Below, piece by piece: positions 44,256-54,700 of a stretch of DNA of 64,000 nt; within the stretch, counting starts at the first letter, position 1; every line of letters begins with the position of its first letter. Where the stretch lies: positions 806,001 through 870,000 of the forward strand of contig NZ_JAFEUP010000001.1 of the NCBI RefSeq assembly GCF_016901015.1, read 5' to 3'. The notes beneath the pieces were generated by a model. That model made no database searches and had not been told where the DNA came from. It saw only the letters and a list, made by a program, of their open reading frames with translations. This DNA is from Zestomonas insulae (GTDB lineage Bacteria; Pseudomonadota; Gammaproteobacteria; Pseudomonadales; Pseudomonadaceae). The position numbers and the translations under genes are program-made.

Positions 44256-45095
44256 TCAGCGCCGCAACACCGCCCCCCAAGGCCGGTAGCGCAAAGCGAA
44301 CACCGCCACCGCATGACAGCCGGCGCGCAGCGACAGCGGCTCGGCAGCCTCGGCCGTGAACAGCTGGTCGGCGCTGCTGGTCTGGCGGAACGCCTCACGC
44401 ACCACGCCGACCGAACAGGGCAAGGCTTGCTCGTAGGCCTGGCGCACCAGCGGTGCCAGGCTGCCGGTGCCCGCGCCGTCCTGCCACCACACCTGCACAC
44501 CAAGCCCGGCCAGCGCGCCCAGCCAGTCGCCATGCGCCTTGGGCGACAGGCGCGCGGCGCTGAACGCGCTGAGGTGCAGCGGCGCGTCGAGACGCGCGGC
44601 GAAGCCTTTCAGCTGGCGCTGCAGCGTCTCGCGGCGTTCCGGCGCCTGGAAGTGCAGATCGTCCAGTTCCATCGGCAAGTACCAGCCGTCCACCGTCAGC
44701 CGCCAGTCCTGACGCAACAGCCGCTGCTGAGCCAGCGACCGGCCAAGCTGATACTCCCAATAGGTCGCCAGGCCCGGCCCGTCGAGCTCGTTGAGGCGCT
44801 GGGAGTAGGCCGCGTCGAAGTACAGGCCGACCACCAGCCGCAGCCCCTGTGCCTGCGCCTCGCGCAGCGCCTGAGCCAGCCAGCCCTCGGCGCCGCCGAA
44901 CGTGCTGTCGCCATACGCCGTCCACTGCACGATCAGCGTGCGCACGCCGTGTCGCGCACTGGCCTGCCAGAGGCTGCGCCACTGCGCCGGGGAGACTACC
45001 GCGTCGGCATTCTGCGGCTGGAAGAACAGTCGCTCCTCGGCCGTCGCCGCTGTGGCACCGAGCAGCAGACAGAGCACCAGCAACAGCGCGCGCAT
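44256..45095 (-). CDS. DUF4434-type exported protein, YbcH-like, of the nfr operon
   Basis: A 279-residue protein with a signal peptide (MRALLLVLCLLLGATAATAE) and a TIM-barrel-like DUF4434 region that starts RLFFQPQNADAVVSPAQWRSL (quoted in part), with VRTLIVQWTAYGDSTFGG and the possible catalytic acid pair in PMELDDLHF. It resembles YbcH, the third gene of the E. coli nfrBA-ybcH group, and family members are glycoside-hydrolase-like. Its start overlaps the nfrA stop by one base (TGATG). It may act on the polysaccharide made by NfrBA, but no activity is proven here. Confidence 0.78.
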   Translation of the reverse strand: MRALLLVLCLLLGATAATAEERLFFQPQNADAVVSPAQWRSLWQASARHGVRTLIVQWTAYGDSTFGGAEGWLAQALREAQAQGLRLVVGLYFDAAYSQRLNELDGPGLATYWEYQLGRSLAQQRLLRQDWRLTVDGWYLPMELDDLHFQAPERRETLQRQLKGFAARLDAPLHLSAFSAARLSPKAHGDWLGALAGLGVQVWWQDGAGTGSLAPLVRQAYEQALPCSVGVVREAFRQTSSADQLFTAEAAEPLSLRAGCHAVAVFALRYRPWGAVLRR

Positions 45096-48000
45096 CAGAA
45101 ATTCACCTCCAGCCCGACCAGCCAGCCATTGGCCTGCTCGAACAGGTTGCCGCCCAGCCCCAGCTGGTACTCGGTGCGTAGCGTGACGTGGGCGCGGTAG
45201 GCGTTGTAGCGGTCGTCGCCATACCAGTACTGCCAGCGCAGGCCGACCCCGCTGCGCAGGTCCTGGCGCCAGTCGTTGTCCGGGTCCTGTGTGGCGAACT
45301 CGCCGAAGCCGTAGGCCATCAGGGTCTGCGGGCTGTCGACCGGCAGCTTCCAGACATGCCCCTGCTGAAAGCGCGACAGCCACTGGTGGTCGCCGGCCTT
45401 GGTCCACCACGCCGCGTCGAGGTAGAGGAAGCGCTCGTTCCACTGCTCCTCGTCGACCCGCCAATCGTTGCGGTAGTCACCCTGGTCGAGGAACGACGCG
45501 GTGGCGCGCAACAGGTAGTCGGTGGAAGTCTGCGCGTAACGGTCGCGCTCGCGCACATAGCGCTCGAATTTCTTCGGCGTGCCGATCTTGTGCAGGCGCA
45601 GGCCGGGGAACACCTCGTCCGGGTTGCCCTCGGTGGGGTCCTGGTTCTGTTTGTAGATTTCCCCGTAGAGGTTGAGGTTGAGCTGGCCGAATGGCTTGTA
45701 GCGCAGGCCGACGCCGGTGCCGATGTACTGGGTGTAGCGCTTGCGCCCGGCGTTGCCGGCCAGCACCCGGCCGTACACCGAGAGGCTGCTGCCGTTACGG
45801 GTCGGCTCCTCGCCCAGGGCGTGGTCCCAGATGGCGATCTGCACATTCTGCGAACTGGCGCGGCGCTGCTCGCCGGTCTGCGTCGCCGACACCGGCACGC
45901 TGTAGGTGGCGATACCGGCCGGCGACCAGACGCTGGCCAGGGTCAGGTTATCGCGCTGCGACAGCACTTGATGCGCACGGCGCTGGCGGAAGCGCCGTGC
46001 CTCAAGGCTCTCCTCGTCGTCGTCGAGCACCGGCTGCTGCTCGAGGTCGATGGCGCGCTCCAGCTCGCGACGCGCGACGGCGCTGTCTTCGGCCTCGTCA
46101 TAGCGCCAGGCAAGCGTTTCGGCGATGCGGTAGTCCTCGGGGAAATCGCGGCTCGCCTGCTGCAGATAAGGAATCGCCCGGTGCCGCTCGGCCTGGTCCG
46201 CGGCGCCGGCCAGGCGCATGCCGTAGTCGGCGCGAAAGCGCGGATCGTTGGGTGCCAGGCGCACCGCCTCGGCGAGCCAGGCGGTGCTCTGCGCACGCTC
46301 GCCGGCGCGCTCGGCACTGGCCGCCGCCGCGTAGTAGTGGCCGGCATCCGGCGCCTGGCGCAGTGCCTCGCGCTGGCGCTGCAGCGCCAACTGCGCGTCG
46401 CCGCGAGCGGCGGCGATCTGCGCGCCGAGCGCCCAGTCGTCGGCCGAACGCCGCTGCGCCAACTGCCAATAGCGTTCGGCGGCGTCATGGTCGCCGGCAG
46501 AGAGGGCCGCGCGGCTGGCCGCCAGGCGCGCGCTGTCATCCAGCGTGGCCAGCGGCTGAGCGCGCCAGATCGGCCAGGCCTGCTCGGGTTCGCCGGCGGC
46601 AGCCAGCGCGTAGGCCAGCGCCGGCCCCACCGATGGGTCGCCCGCCTGCTGCGCCTGGCGGTAATAGACCACCGCCTCGCCCGGTCGATCGGGCATCGCG
46701 CAGCGGCCCAGCGCGCGCCACTGCCCGACTTCGCGCGGCTGCGCACCGGCGTTGCCGCGCACCAGATCGCAATGGCCGGCTTCGGCCAGGCGGCCGAGCA
46801 GTTGGGCGCGCGTCGCTGCGTCGACCTGATCGAGCAGCGGCGCGACGCGCTGCGGCGGTAGCGCCGTCGCTGGCTGCGCATAGAGTCCGCCGAGGCGCGC
46901 CAGCAAAGGCGCCGGCAAACGGCCGTGGCGGCGGTCGTAGGCGTCCTCCAGCAGCTGCTGGGCCTGCTCGCGACGGCCGCCGGCGAGGGCCAGGAAGCTG
47001 GCCTGATCGAGGGCGCGCAGATCGCCGCTGGCGCGGTAGTAGCGCAGCCATTCGCCGGCCGCCGCCTCGCTGCGCCCGGCGGCCTGCAGCAGCTCGGCGC
47101 GCTGCTTGACCACTGCGTTGCTCGGCGGCTGGCGGCTCAGCCAGGCCAGCGCGCGTTCGCTCTGCCCACGACGCTGCCAAAGTCCCAGCAGCGCGTCGCG
47201 GCGGCGGTTGTCCCAGGGTACCGGGAGGGTCTGGCTGAGCAGCAGGTCCTCGGCCTCGAGGCGCTCGGCGAGCACCAGCCAGGCCTGCGGATCATCGGCC
47301 GCGCGGCACTCGCGCAGTTGTTCGAGGGCGGCCTGCGCAGCGCGGCGCGACAGCCACTCGGCGGTTTCCAGGCACGGCCGGCCGAGCTGGTTGGCCAGCT
47401 CACGGACCCGTGCGCTGTTGCCGGTCTGCCGCGCCAGCTCCCAGAGGGTTTCGCGCTGGGTCTCCTGCTGCGCCGGTGGCAGCGCCTGCAGCCAGGCCTG
47501 GGCCTGCTCCGTCCGGCCGCTGGCGATGGCGCGCTGGGCGGCCTGCTCGCGCAGGCGTTGCGCCAAGGCCGGGCTCGGCGCCTGGGCGAGCAGTTGGTGC
47601 AACGCCTGATCATCTTCAGTGTGCAGGTAGGCCTGCGCCAACCGTTGCCAGTCGCCGCCATCCAGTTGCTGTGCGGTGGCCAGCGGCGCCAGCTGGGCGA
47701 TCACCTGCGGCCAAGCGCCGGCCCGTTCGGCCCAGTTGGCGAGCGCCTGGCGCAGCTCGCGTTCGTCGCCACGCGGCTCCAGCGCCGCCAGCCAATCCAG
47801 CGCGGCGCGGGCGCCCTGACGCTTGCCGAGGCTCTGGCTGTAGGCCTGCCACAGGCGCACCCGCTCACCACCCTGACTGTGGGCCAGCCAGCCCTGCACC
47901 TGGGCCTGCGCCGGCGCGCCCTGCTCAAGCCAGGCCAGGCGCAGCTCGAGCAGACTGCGCCTGGCTTCGGGACCGTCCGGCAACGCCGCGCTGGCGGCCA

Positions 48001-48262
48001 GTGCGTCCTCGTAGCGGCCTTGGCGGGCCAGCGCCTGGATCAGCAGGCGACGCGCCTCGTGATTGTCCGGTACCTGGTCGAGCAGGTGGCGCATCAGGCG
48101 TTCGACTTCGCCCCAGTTGTCCTGCTTGGCCTCGCGGTAGGCGCGTTCGAGAAACGGATAGCTGCGAAAGCGCTGGAAGTCGCTGAGCGGCGCCTCGGCC
48201 GGCAACGCCTGACCGACGCCGGCCAGCAGCAGCGCGGCGAGCAGCCAGGAGTGGCGTCTCAC
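45095..48262 (-). CDS. nfrA: NfrA-like outer-membrane protein, polysaccharide export and phage N4 receptor type
   Basis: A 1055-residue exported protein, start GTG at 48260-48262 giving a signal peptide (MRRHSWLLAALLLAGVGQAL). Residues about 30-760 are many tandem TPR-like helical repeats (Ala/Leu/Gln-rich, e.g. RRLLIQALARQGRYEDALAA), and residues about 790-1055 look like a C-terminal beta-barrel (ASVWSPAGIATYSVPVSAT, then GVGLRYKPFGQLNLNLYGEI, ending WLVGLEVNF with a terminal Phe). This is the layout of NfrA, in which a barrel with periplasmic TPRs secretes the sugar. GTGA overlap with nfrB and TGATG with ybcH. Phage reception here is an inference. Confidence 0.85.
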   Translation of the reverse strand: MRRHSWLLAALLLAGVGQALPAEAPLSDFQRFRSYPFLERAYREAKQDNWGEVERLMRHLLDQVPDNHEARRLLIQALARQGRYEDALAASAALPDGPEARRSLLELRLAWLEQGAPAQAQVQGWLAHSQGGERVRLWQAYSQSLGKRQGARAALDWLAALEPRGDERELRQALANWAERAGAWPQVIAQLAPLATAQQLDGGDWQRLAQAYLHTEDDQALHQLLAQAPSPALAQRLREQAAQRAIASGRTEQAQAWLQALPPAQQETQRETLWELARQTGNSARVRELANQLGRPCLETAEWLSRRAAQAALEQLRECRAADDPQAWLVLAERLEAEDLLLSQTLPVPWDNRRRDALLGLWQRRGQSERALAWLSRQPPSNAVVKQRAELLQAAGRSEAAAGEWLRYYRASGDLRALDQASFLALAGGRREQAQQLLEDAYDRRHGRLPAPLLARLGGLYAQPATALPPQRVAPLLDQVDAATRAQLLGRLAEAGHCDLVRGNAGAQPREVGQWRALGRCAMPDRPGEAVVYYRQAQQAGDPSVGPALAYALAAAGEPEQAWPIWRAQPLATLDDSARLAASRAALSAGDHDAAERYWQLAQRRSADDWALGAQIAAARGDAQLALQRQREALRQAPDAGHYYAAAASAERAGERAQSTAWLAEAVRLAPNDPRFRADYGMRLAGAADQAERHRAIPYLQQASRDFPEDYRIAETLAWRYDEAEDSAVARRELERAIDLEQQPVLDDDEESLEARRFRQRRAHQVLSQRDNLTLASVWSPAGIATYSVPVSATQTGEQRRASSQNVQIAIWDHALGEEPTRNGSSLSVYGRVLAGNAGRKRYTQYIGTGVGLRYKPFGQLNLNLYGEIYKQNQDPTEGNPDEVFPGLRLHKIGTPKKFERYVRERDRYAQTSTDYLLRATASFLDQGDYRNDWRVDEEQWNERFLYLDAAWWTKAGDHQWLSRFQQGHVWKLPVDSPQTLMAYGFGEFATQDPDNDWRQDLRSGVGLRWQYWYGDDRYNAYRAHVTLRTEYQLGLGGNLFEQANGWLVGLEVNF

Positions 48263-50433
48263 GCGACCTCCCGGGCAATCAGATAAGCCTCGTGCTGCTC
48301 GGCGGTCTGTTCGCGCAGCGCCTGCTGCAGCAGCTCCTCGCTGATCAGGCCGCGTTCGACCAGGTGCTTGCCGAGCGACTCATGCTCCGGGTCGTAATCG
48401 ATCAGCGCCTGGTTGAACAGGCTCGGCGGCACCATGCCGCGGGCCTGCAGCAGATCGCCGAACAGCACCTGATGGCGGCAGATGCGCTCCATCAGCGCCG
48501 CGTCGGTGTGCCGCCGGGCCATTACCTCGAGCACCAGACGCGCTTCGTCGTTCTGTTGGCGCCCGCCGTACCAGTGGCGCAAGCCGAGCGTGACCCGCCC
48601 CTGCGGGGCCAGGCGGCACTGCACCGGGCGCTTGAGCTGGCGGGCGATGGCGCCCAGCGACACCTGACTGACCCGTCGCTCGCTGGCGAGGATCAGCGTC
48701 TTGCCCTCCTCCGCCACCGGCAGCACCGCATAGCGCAGCGCCAGTTGGCGCGGCAAGGCGGCGATCAGCTGCGGGTCGAGGGCGAAGGGGTCGAGCGGCA
48801 GCCACTCGAGGTCGAGTTGCTCGGCCAGCGCTGCGGCCAATTGTTGGCTGTCGATCAGCCCGCGCAGCAACAGCTCGCGGCCCAGTGCGCGGCGCACCGG
48901 GCTGGTCACCGCAGCCTGCAGTTGCGCCTCATCGATCAGCCCGCGGGCCAGCAGGCGCTGACCCAGCGGGGTGCGCTGCGGTTGGCCGAGGCGCGGGAAT
49001 TCGTGGGTGGTCTTGTCCCACGCCACGCGCCGCGAATCACCCATTTCCAGCACCTGGCGGAGCGCGCGCAGGTTGGCGAAGAAGTTGACGAAGTTGCTCC
49101 ACATCATCCGTGGCGCCGACAGCAGGCCCTCGCCCACGCCGTAGAAGCGGGTGACGAACCAGAAGCGCTGGAACAGCCGATTGAGCAGCAGCACGCCGTT
49201 GGCGGCGAGCAGCAGGCTCAGGGTCGGGCTGTCCGCGAGAATAGACGGAAAGTGCCAGGTGTTGGGGAAGATCAAGGTGATCAGCCACATGGCGAGCAGC
49301 ACCAGGAACAGCAGGTTGACGGTGAAGCTCACCAGATAGCCAAACAGGCCGCGTCGGTCGCGCCAGAGGAAGTAGTTGAGCCCCAGCTGCTTGCTCCAGC
49401 CGAGGTTCTTGGTGCCCTGGAAGACGATGCCGGTGATCCACCGCGACTTCTGCCGGATGGCGTGCTGCCAGGTGCGCGGGAAGTGCTCGCGCACGCAGAT
49501 CACCTGGGCGAAGCGCCGGTTCATGCCCAGGCGGTACGGCGCCTGGAGCGCCAGCTGCGGGTCGCGCACCGAGTAGCGGGCGAAGATGCAGGTCATGCCC
49601 TTGGCCTTGAGGCGAAAGCCGATGTCGTAGTCCTCGGTGAGGCTCTGTACGTCGAAGGCAATGCCGTCGCCCTCCTCCAGCAAGGCGGCGATCGCCCGGC
49701 GGCTGAAGCAGGTACCCACCCCGGCGCTGGGCACCTGGCCGGTCAGCGCCTCGCGGACGATCACGTCCTTGCCGTGGTTCTCGGCGAACTCGTCGACATA
49801 GTGGCCGGCGGTGAAGCCCGACCACTCCGGCGCGTAGGGATAGACCGGAATCTGGATCAGGTCCTTGGCCGGCAGCAGGTAGTTGAACAGACGCAATTCC
49901 AGCGGCGAGATGACGTCCTCGGCGTCGTGCAGGATGAAGCCGGCGAACTGGATGCGCGCCTCGGCCTCGAAGCGCAGGATCGCGTCGATCACGTTGTTCA
50001 GGCAGTCGGCCTTGCTGGTCGGCCCCGGCCGCGCGCAGACGATCTTGTGCACGTTGGGGTAATGCAGGCACACCGCATCGACATCGGCCTGGGTGTCCGG
50101 ATCGTTCGGGTAGGTGCCGACGAAGATCTGGTAGTTCTCGTAGTCCAGGGTCGACGCGGCCAGGCGCGCCATCTCGCCGACCACGCCGACCTCCTGCCAG
50201 GCCGGCACCATGATCGCCAGGGGCTTCTCGGCGACGCTGAACAGGCGCTCCTCGTCGGCTCGATCATAACGCCGATAGACGCGAAAGCGGCGGATCAGCT
50301 GGCGGCCCCAGTACACCAGGTCGATGAACAGGTCATCCAGGCCGAGCAGCAGCATCAGCCAGGCCAGCCCGAGGGCCAGCCATTTGAGGCCGAACAGCAG
50401 GTAGCTGATGTAATCGACCAGCGCGTAATTCAT
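48259..50433 (-). CDS. nfrB: NfrB-like GT2 polysaccharide synthase with MshEN-like c-di-GMP region
   Basis: A 724-residue inner-membrane glycosyltransferase. Membrane segments at about 10-42, 360-395 and 402-430; GT2 core with MVPAWQEV (75-82), HDAED (169-173), TEDYDIG (266-272) and QKSRW (328-332). The C-terminal tail (about 485-710) holds four MshEN-like helical repeats of the LGxxLxxxGLI type: LGQRLLARGLIDEAQLQAAV, LGRELLLRGLIDSQQLAAAL, FGDLLQARGMVPPSLFNQAL and LGKHLVERGLISEELLQQAL. In E. coli, NfrB is c-di-GMP-activated and uses the UDP-sugar from WecB to make an exported glycan. ATGA overlap with wecB and GTGA with nfrA give tight coupling. Confidence 0.87.
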   Translation of the reverse strand: MNYALVDYISYLLFGLKWLALGLAWLMLLLGLDDLFIDLVYWGRQLIRRFRVYRRYDRADEERLFSVAEKPLAIMVPAWQEVGVVGEMARLAASTLDYENYQIFVGTYPNDPDTQADVDAVCLHYPNVHKIVCARPGPTSKADCLNNVIDAILRFEAEARIQFAGFILHDAEDVISPLELRLFNYLLPAKDLIQIPVYPYAPEWSGFTAGHYVDEFAENHGKDVIVREALTGQVPSAGVGTCFSRRAIAALLEEGDGIAFDVQSLTEDYDIGFRLKAKGMTCIFARYSVRDPQLALQAPYRLGMNRRFAQVICVREHFPRTWQHAIRQKSRWITGIVFQGTKNLGWSKQLGLNYFLWRDRRGLFGYLVSFTVNLLFLVLLAMWLITLIFPNTWHFPSILADSPTLSLLLAANGVLLLNRLFQRFWFVTRFYGVGEGLLSAPRMMWSNFVNFFANLRALRQVLEMGDSRRVAWDKTTHEFPRLGQPQRTPLGQRLLARGLIDEAQLQAAVTSPVRRALGRELLLRGLIDSQQLAAALAEQLDLEWLPLDPFALDPQLIAALPRQLALRYAVLPVAEEGKTLILASERRVSQVSLGAIARQLKRPVQCRLAPQGRVTLGLRHWYGGRQQNDEARLVLEVMARRHTDAALMERICRHQVLFGDLLQARGMVPPSLFNQALIDYDPEHESLGKHLVERGLISEELLQQALREQTAEQHEAYLIAREVA

Positions 50434-51581
50434 TGCCCCTCGCCGTGCTTGCGCTCGTGCAGCCAGTCAAGCAGGCGGTGGGTGATGCGCTCGCTGGCAT
50501 GTCCATCGCCATAGGGATTGCTGATGTGGGTCATCGCCGCGTAGGCCTCGGCGTCATCGAGCAGGCGGCTGGTCTCCTCGACGATGCGCCGCACCACGGT
50601 GCCGACCAGCATCACCGTGCCGGCCGCGACCGCCGACGGCCGCTCGGTGGTCTTGCGCATCACCAGCACCGGTTTGCCGAGCGACGGCGCCTCCTCCTGA
50701 ATGCCGCCCGAATCGGTGAGGATCAGGTAGGACCGCGCCATCAGCCAGACGAACGACGGATAGTCCTGCGGCGGGATCAGGCGCACGTTGGGGTGGCTGC
50801 CGAGCAGCGAATACACCGGCTGCTGGACCTGTGGATTGAGGTGCACCGGATAGACGAACTGCACGTCGGGGTATTTGTCGGCCAGCTCGGCGATGGCCTG
50901 GCAGATGTGCTCGAAGCCCTTGCCGAAGTTCTCCCGGCGGTGTCCGGTGATCAGCACCATGCGCCCCTCCGCCGGCAACGCGGCGAGCGGCGAATCGGCC
51001 GGCGGTTGCCAGTTGACCTCCTCAAGGTGCTGGCGCATCCACAGCAGCGCATCGATCACCGTATTGCCGGTGACCTCCATGTGCTCAAGCGGCACCCATT
51101 CACGCAGCAGGTTGTCGCGCGCCGCACGGGTCGGCGGAAAGTGCAGCTCGGCGATTACCGCAGTGAGGTGGCGGTTGGCTTCCTCGGGCCACGGCGATTG
51201 GATGTCGTTGGTGCGCAACCCGGCCTCGACATGCGCCACCGGGATGTGTCGGTGGAACGCCGCCAGGGCAGCAACGAAGCTGGTGGTGGTGTCGCCGTGG
51301 ACCAGTACCACTTCGGGTTGGCGTTCGGCGTAGACCTGGTCCAGCGCACTGAGCATCTGCTGGGTCAGGCCGTTGAGGCTCTGCCCTTCGGTCATCAGCT
51401 GCAGGTTCTGGTCGATGCTGAGTTCGAAGGCATCGAGCACCTGCTGGAGCATTTCCCGGTGCTGGCCGGTAACGCAGATGTACAGCTCGATCCCCTCGGT
51501 CTGCCGTAGCGTGCGCGCCAATGGCGCCATCTTGATCGCTTCGGGCCGGGTGCCGAATACCATCATTACGCGATAGGTCAT
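50430..51581 (-). CDS. wecB: UDP-N-acetylglucosamine 2-epimerase (non-hydrolysing)
   Basis: WecB interconverts UDP-GlcNAc and UDP-ManNAc. The 383-residue protein has the N-terminal FGTRPEAIKMAPL, LVHGDTTTSFVAALAAFH, HVEAGLRT, ITGHRRENFG and TDSGGIQEEAPSLGKPVLVMR (nucleotide-binding). The ATG at 51579-51581 is preferred over a GTG at 51590: GGAGG lies 11 bases before the ATG and only 2 bases before the GTG. First gene of the wecB-nfrB-nfrA-ybcH operon, with a terminator of the neighbouring mexK upstream. It presumably supplies UDP-ManNAc to NfrB. Confidence 0.93.
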   Translation of the reverse strand: MTYRVMMVFGTRPEAIKMAPLARTLRQTEGIELYICVTGQHREMLQQVLDAFELSIDQNLQLMTEGQSLNGLTQQMLSALDQVYAERQPEVVLVHGDTTTSFVAALAAFHRHIPVAHVEAGLRTNDIQSPWPEEANRHLTAVIAELHFPPTRAARDNLLREWVPLEHMEVTGNTVIDALLWMRQHLEEVNWQPPADSPLAALPAEGRMVLITGHRRENFGKGFEHICQAIAELADKYPDVQFVYPVHLNPQVQQPVYSLLGSHPNVRLIPPQDYPSFVWLMARSYLILTDSGGIQEEAPSLGKPVLVMRKTTERPSAVAAGTVMLVGTVVRRIVEETSRLLDDAEAYAAMTHISNPYGDGHASERITHRLLDWLHERKHGEGQ

Positions 51582-51690
51582 GGGAACCACTGCCTCCGTG
51601 AGGGATTCAGTGATGAAGACCCGACCGCTGCGTCGATCGTTCCGCTCGTCGCCTGCACCACCCCCAACTCAAAGCGTAGCAGCGGAAATG

Positions 51691-51717
51691 AAAAAACCCG
51701 GCCACCAGGGCCGGGTT
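51691..51717 (-). terminator. Intrinsic terminator after mexK
   Basis: On the minus strand AACCCGGCC (51709-51717) pairs with GGCCGGGTT (51695-51703) around a short loop and is followed by six T residues. It insulates the efflux operon from wecB, which starts 110 bases later. Confidence 0.93.
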
Positions 51718-51739
51718 ATCGGGTGCCGCAATCCGCAGG

Positions 51740-54700
51740 CTAGACGCGCTTGACCCGGAACCAAGCGGCGTACAGCGCCGGCAGGAACAGCAGGGTCAGC
51801 GCCGTTGCGACGATCAGGCCGCCCATGATCGCCACCGCCATCGGCCCGAAGAAGATGCTCCGCGACAGCGGGATCATCGCCAGCACCGCCGCCAGGGCGG
51901 TCAGCACGATGGGGCGGAAGCGCCGCACGGTGGCCTCGATGATCGCGTGCCAGCGGTCCAGGCCGGCGGCGATGTCCTGCTCGATCTGGTCAACCAGGAT
52001 CACCGAGTTGCGCATGATCATCCCGGCCAGGGCGATGGTGCCGAGCATCGCCACGAAACCGAACGGCTTCTGGAACACCAGCAGGAACAGCGTCACACCG
52101 ATCAGCCCGAGCGGCGCGGTTAGGAACACCATGGCGGTGCGCGAGAAGCTCTTCAGCTGCAGCATCAGCAAGGTCAGCACCACCACGATGAACAGCGGCA
52201 CCCCGGCGTTCACCGACTTCTGCCCACGCGCCGAGTCTTCCACGGTGCCGCCGACGTCCAGCAGGTAACCGGACGGCAGTTCGGCACGGATCGGGTCGAG
52301 GGTCGGCATGATCTCCTTGATCAGGCTGGCCGGCAGCGACTTGTCGTAGATGTCGCCGCGCACGGTGACGGTCGGCAGGCGGTTGCGGTGCCAGATAATG
52401 CCTTCCTCGAAGCCGTACTCGAGGGTAGCGAGCTGCGACAGCGGCACGCTCTTGCCGCTGCTGGTCGGCACCGCCAGGCTCGGCAGCAGGGCCAGATCCT
52501 GGCGCTCACGCACGGTGCCGCGCAGCATGATGTCGATCAGCTCGTTGTCCTCGCGGTACTGACTGACCAGCGAACCGGTCAGCGAGCTCTGCAGGAAGCG
52601 CGACAGCTCGGCGGTGCTCACCCCGAGGGCGCGCGCACGCTCCTGGTCGATGTGCAGGCGCACCACCTTGCTCGGCTCCTGCCAGTCGAGGTGGACGTTC
52701 ACCACGTGCGGGTTCTCGCGCACCTTGTCGGCGACCTTGCGGGCCAGCGCGCGCACCTCGTCGATGTGCTCGCCGGAGACGCGGAACTGCACCGGATAGC
52801 CGACCGGCGGGCCGTTCTCCAGGCGCGAGATGCGCGAACGTACGGTGGGGAACTCATCGTTGAGGGTCTTGATCAGCCAGGTGCGGATTTCCTCGCGCGC
52901 CTCGATGTTCTTCGCCAGTACCACGAACTGGGCGAAGCTGGCCGCCGGCAGTTGCTGGTCGAGCGGCAGGTAGAACCGCGGCGAGCCGTTGCCGACGTAA
53001 GCCACGTAGTTGTCGATGCCCGGATGGTCCTTGAGCAGCTGCTCGAGGCGCTTGACCTCGGCCTCCGTGTTGCTTAGCGACGAGCCTTCACCGAGCTTGA
53101 GGTCGACCATCAGCTCCATGCGCCCGGAGGACGGGAAGAACTGCTGCGGCACGAAGCGGAACATCACGATCGAGGCGATGAACGCCGCCACGGTCAGCAG
53201 GATCACCGTCTTGCGCCGCCGCACGCACCACTCCACCACACCGCGCACGCGCTTGTAGAACGGCGTCGAGTAGGGATCGTGACCCTTGTCGCTGCCGCCA
53301 TGCTTGGCCGCGTGACGCTTGGCCAGGTCCGGCAGCAGGCGGTCGCCGAGGTACGGCACGAACACCACCGCGGCGATCCACGAGACCACCAGGGCGATGG
53401 TCACCACGCCGAAGATCGAGCGGGTGTACTCGCCGGTGCCGGACTGCGCGGTGGCAATCGGCAGGAAGCCGGCGGCGGTGATCAGCGTGCCGGTGAGCAT
53501 CGGGAAGGCCGTGCTGGTCCAGGCGTAGCTCGCCGCCTTGAGTCGGTCGTAGCCCTGCTCCATCTTGATCGCCATCATCTCCACGGCAATGATCGCGTCG
53601 TCGACCAGCAGGCCCAGCGCCAGCACCAGCGCGCCGAGGGAAATCTTGTGCAGGCCGATGCCGAAGTAGTGCATGGCGGCGAAGGTCATCGCCAGCACCA
53701 GCGGGATCGACAGCGCCACCACCAGACCGGTGCGCAGGCCGAGCGAGAAGAAGCTCACCAGCAGGACGATGATCAGTGCCTCGGTGAGCACGCGGACGAA
53801 CTCGCCGACGCCCATCTTCACCGCAGCCGGCTGGTCGGACACCTTGCGCAGCTGCATGCCGGCCGGCAGGGTTTCCTGCAGGCGGGCGAACTCGCCCTCC
53901 AGCGCCTCGCCGAGGACCAGGATGTCGCCGCCCGACTTCATCGACACGGCCAGGCCGATGGCGTCCTCGCCCATGAAGCGCATGCGCGGCGCGGGTGGAT
54001 CGTTGAAGCCACGGCGCACTTCGGCGACATCGCCGATGCGGAAGGTGCGGTCGCCGACGCGGATCGGGAAGTCGCGGATTTCCTTCACCGAGTCGAACTT
54101 GCCGGAAACGCGCAGCTGCACGCGGTCGGTGGCGGTTTCGAAGAAGCCGGCGGCGGCCACCGCGTTCTGCTCCTCCAGCGCCTTCTGCACGGCAGCCAGC
54201 GGCAGGCCGAGGGTGGCCAGCTTGGTGTTGGACAGTTCGATCCAGATCTTCTCGTCCTGCAGGCCGAGCAGTTCGACCTTGCCGACGTCCTTGACCCGCT
54301 GCAGCTGCAGCTGGATGCGGTCGGCGTAGTCCTTGAGCACCGCGTAGTCGAAGCCCTCGCCGGTCAGCGCGTAGATGTTGCCGAAGGTGGTGCCGAATTC
54401 GTCGTTGAAGAACGGCCCCTGGATGCCCTGCGGCAAGGTGTGGCGAATATCGCCGACCTTCTTGCGCACCTGGTACCAGAGCTCGGGGATTTCCGCCGAG
54501 CGCATCGAGTCGCGGGCCAGGAAGGTGACCTGCGATTCACCGGGACGCGAGAACGAGATGATCTTGTCGTACTCGCCGGTCTCCATGAGCTTCTTTTCGA
54601 TGCGCTCGGTGACCTGGCGCGACACCTCTTCGGCGGTGGCGCCGGGCCAGCGGGTGTTGATCACCATGGCCTTGAACGTGAACGGCGGGTCTTCGCTCTG

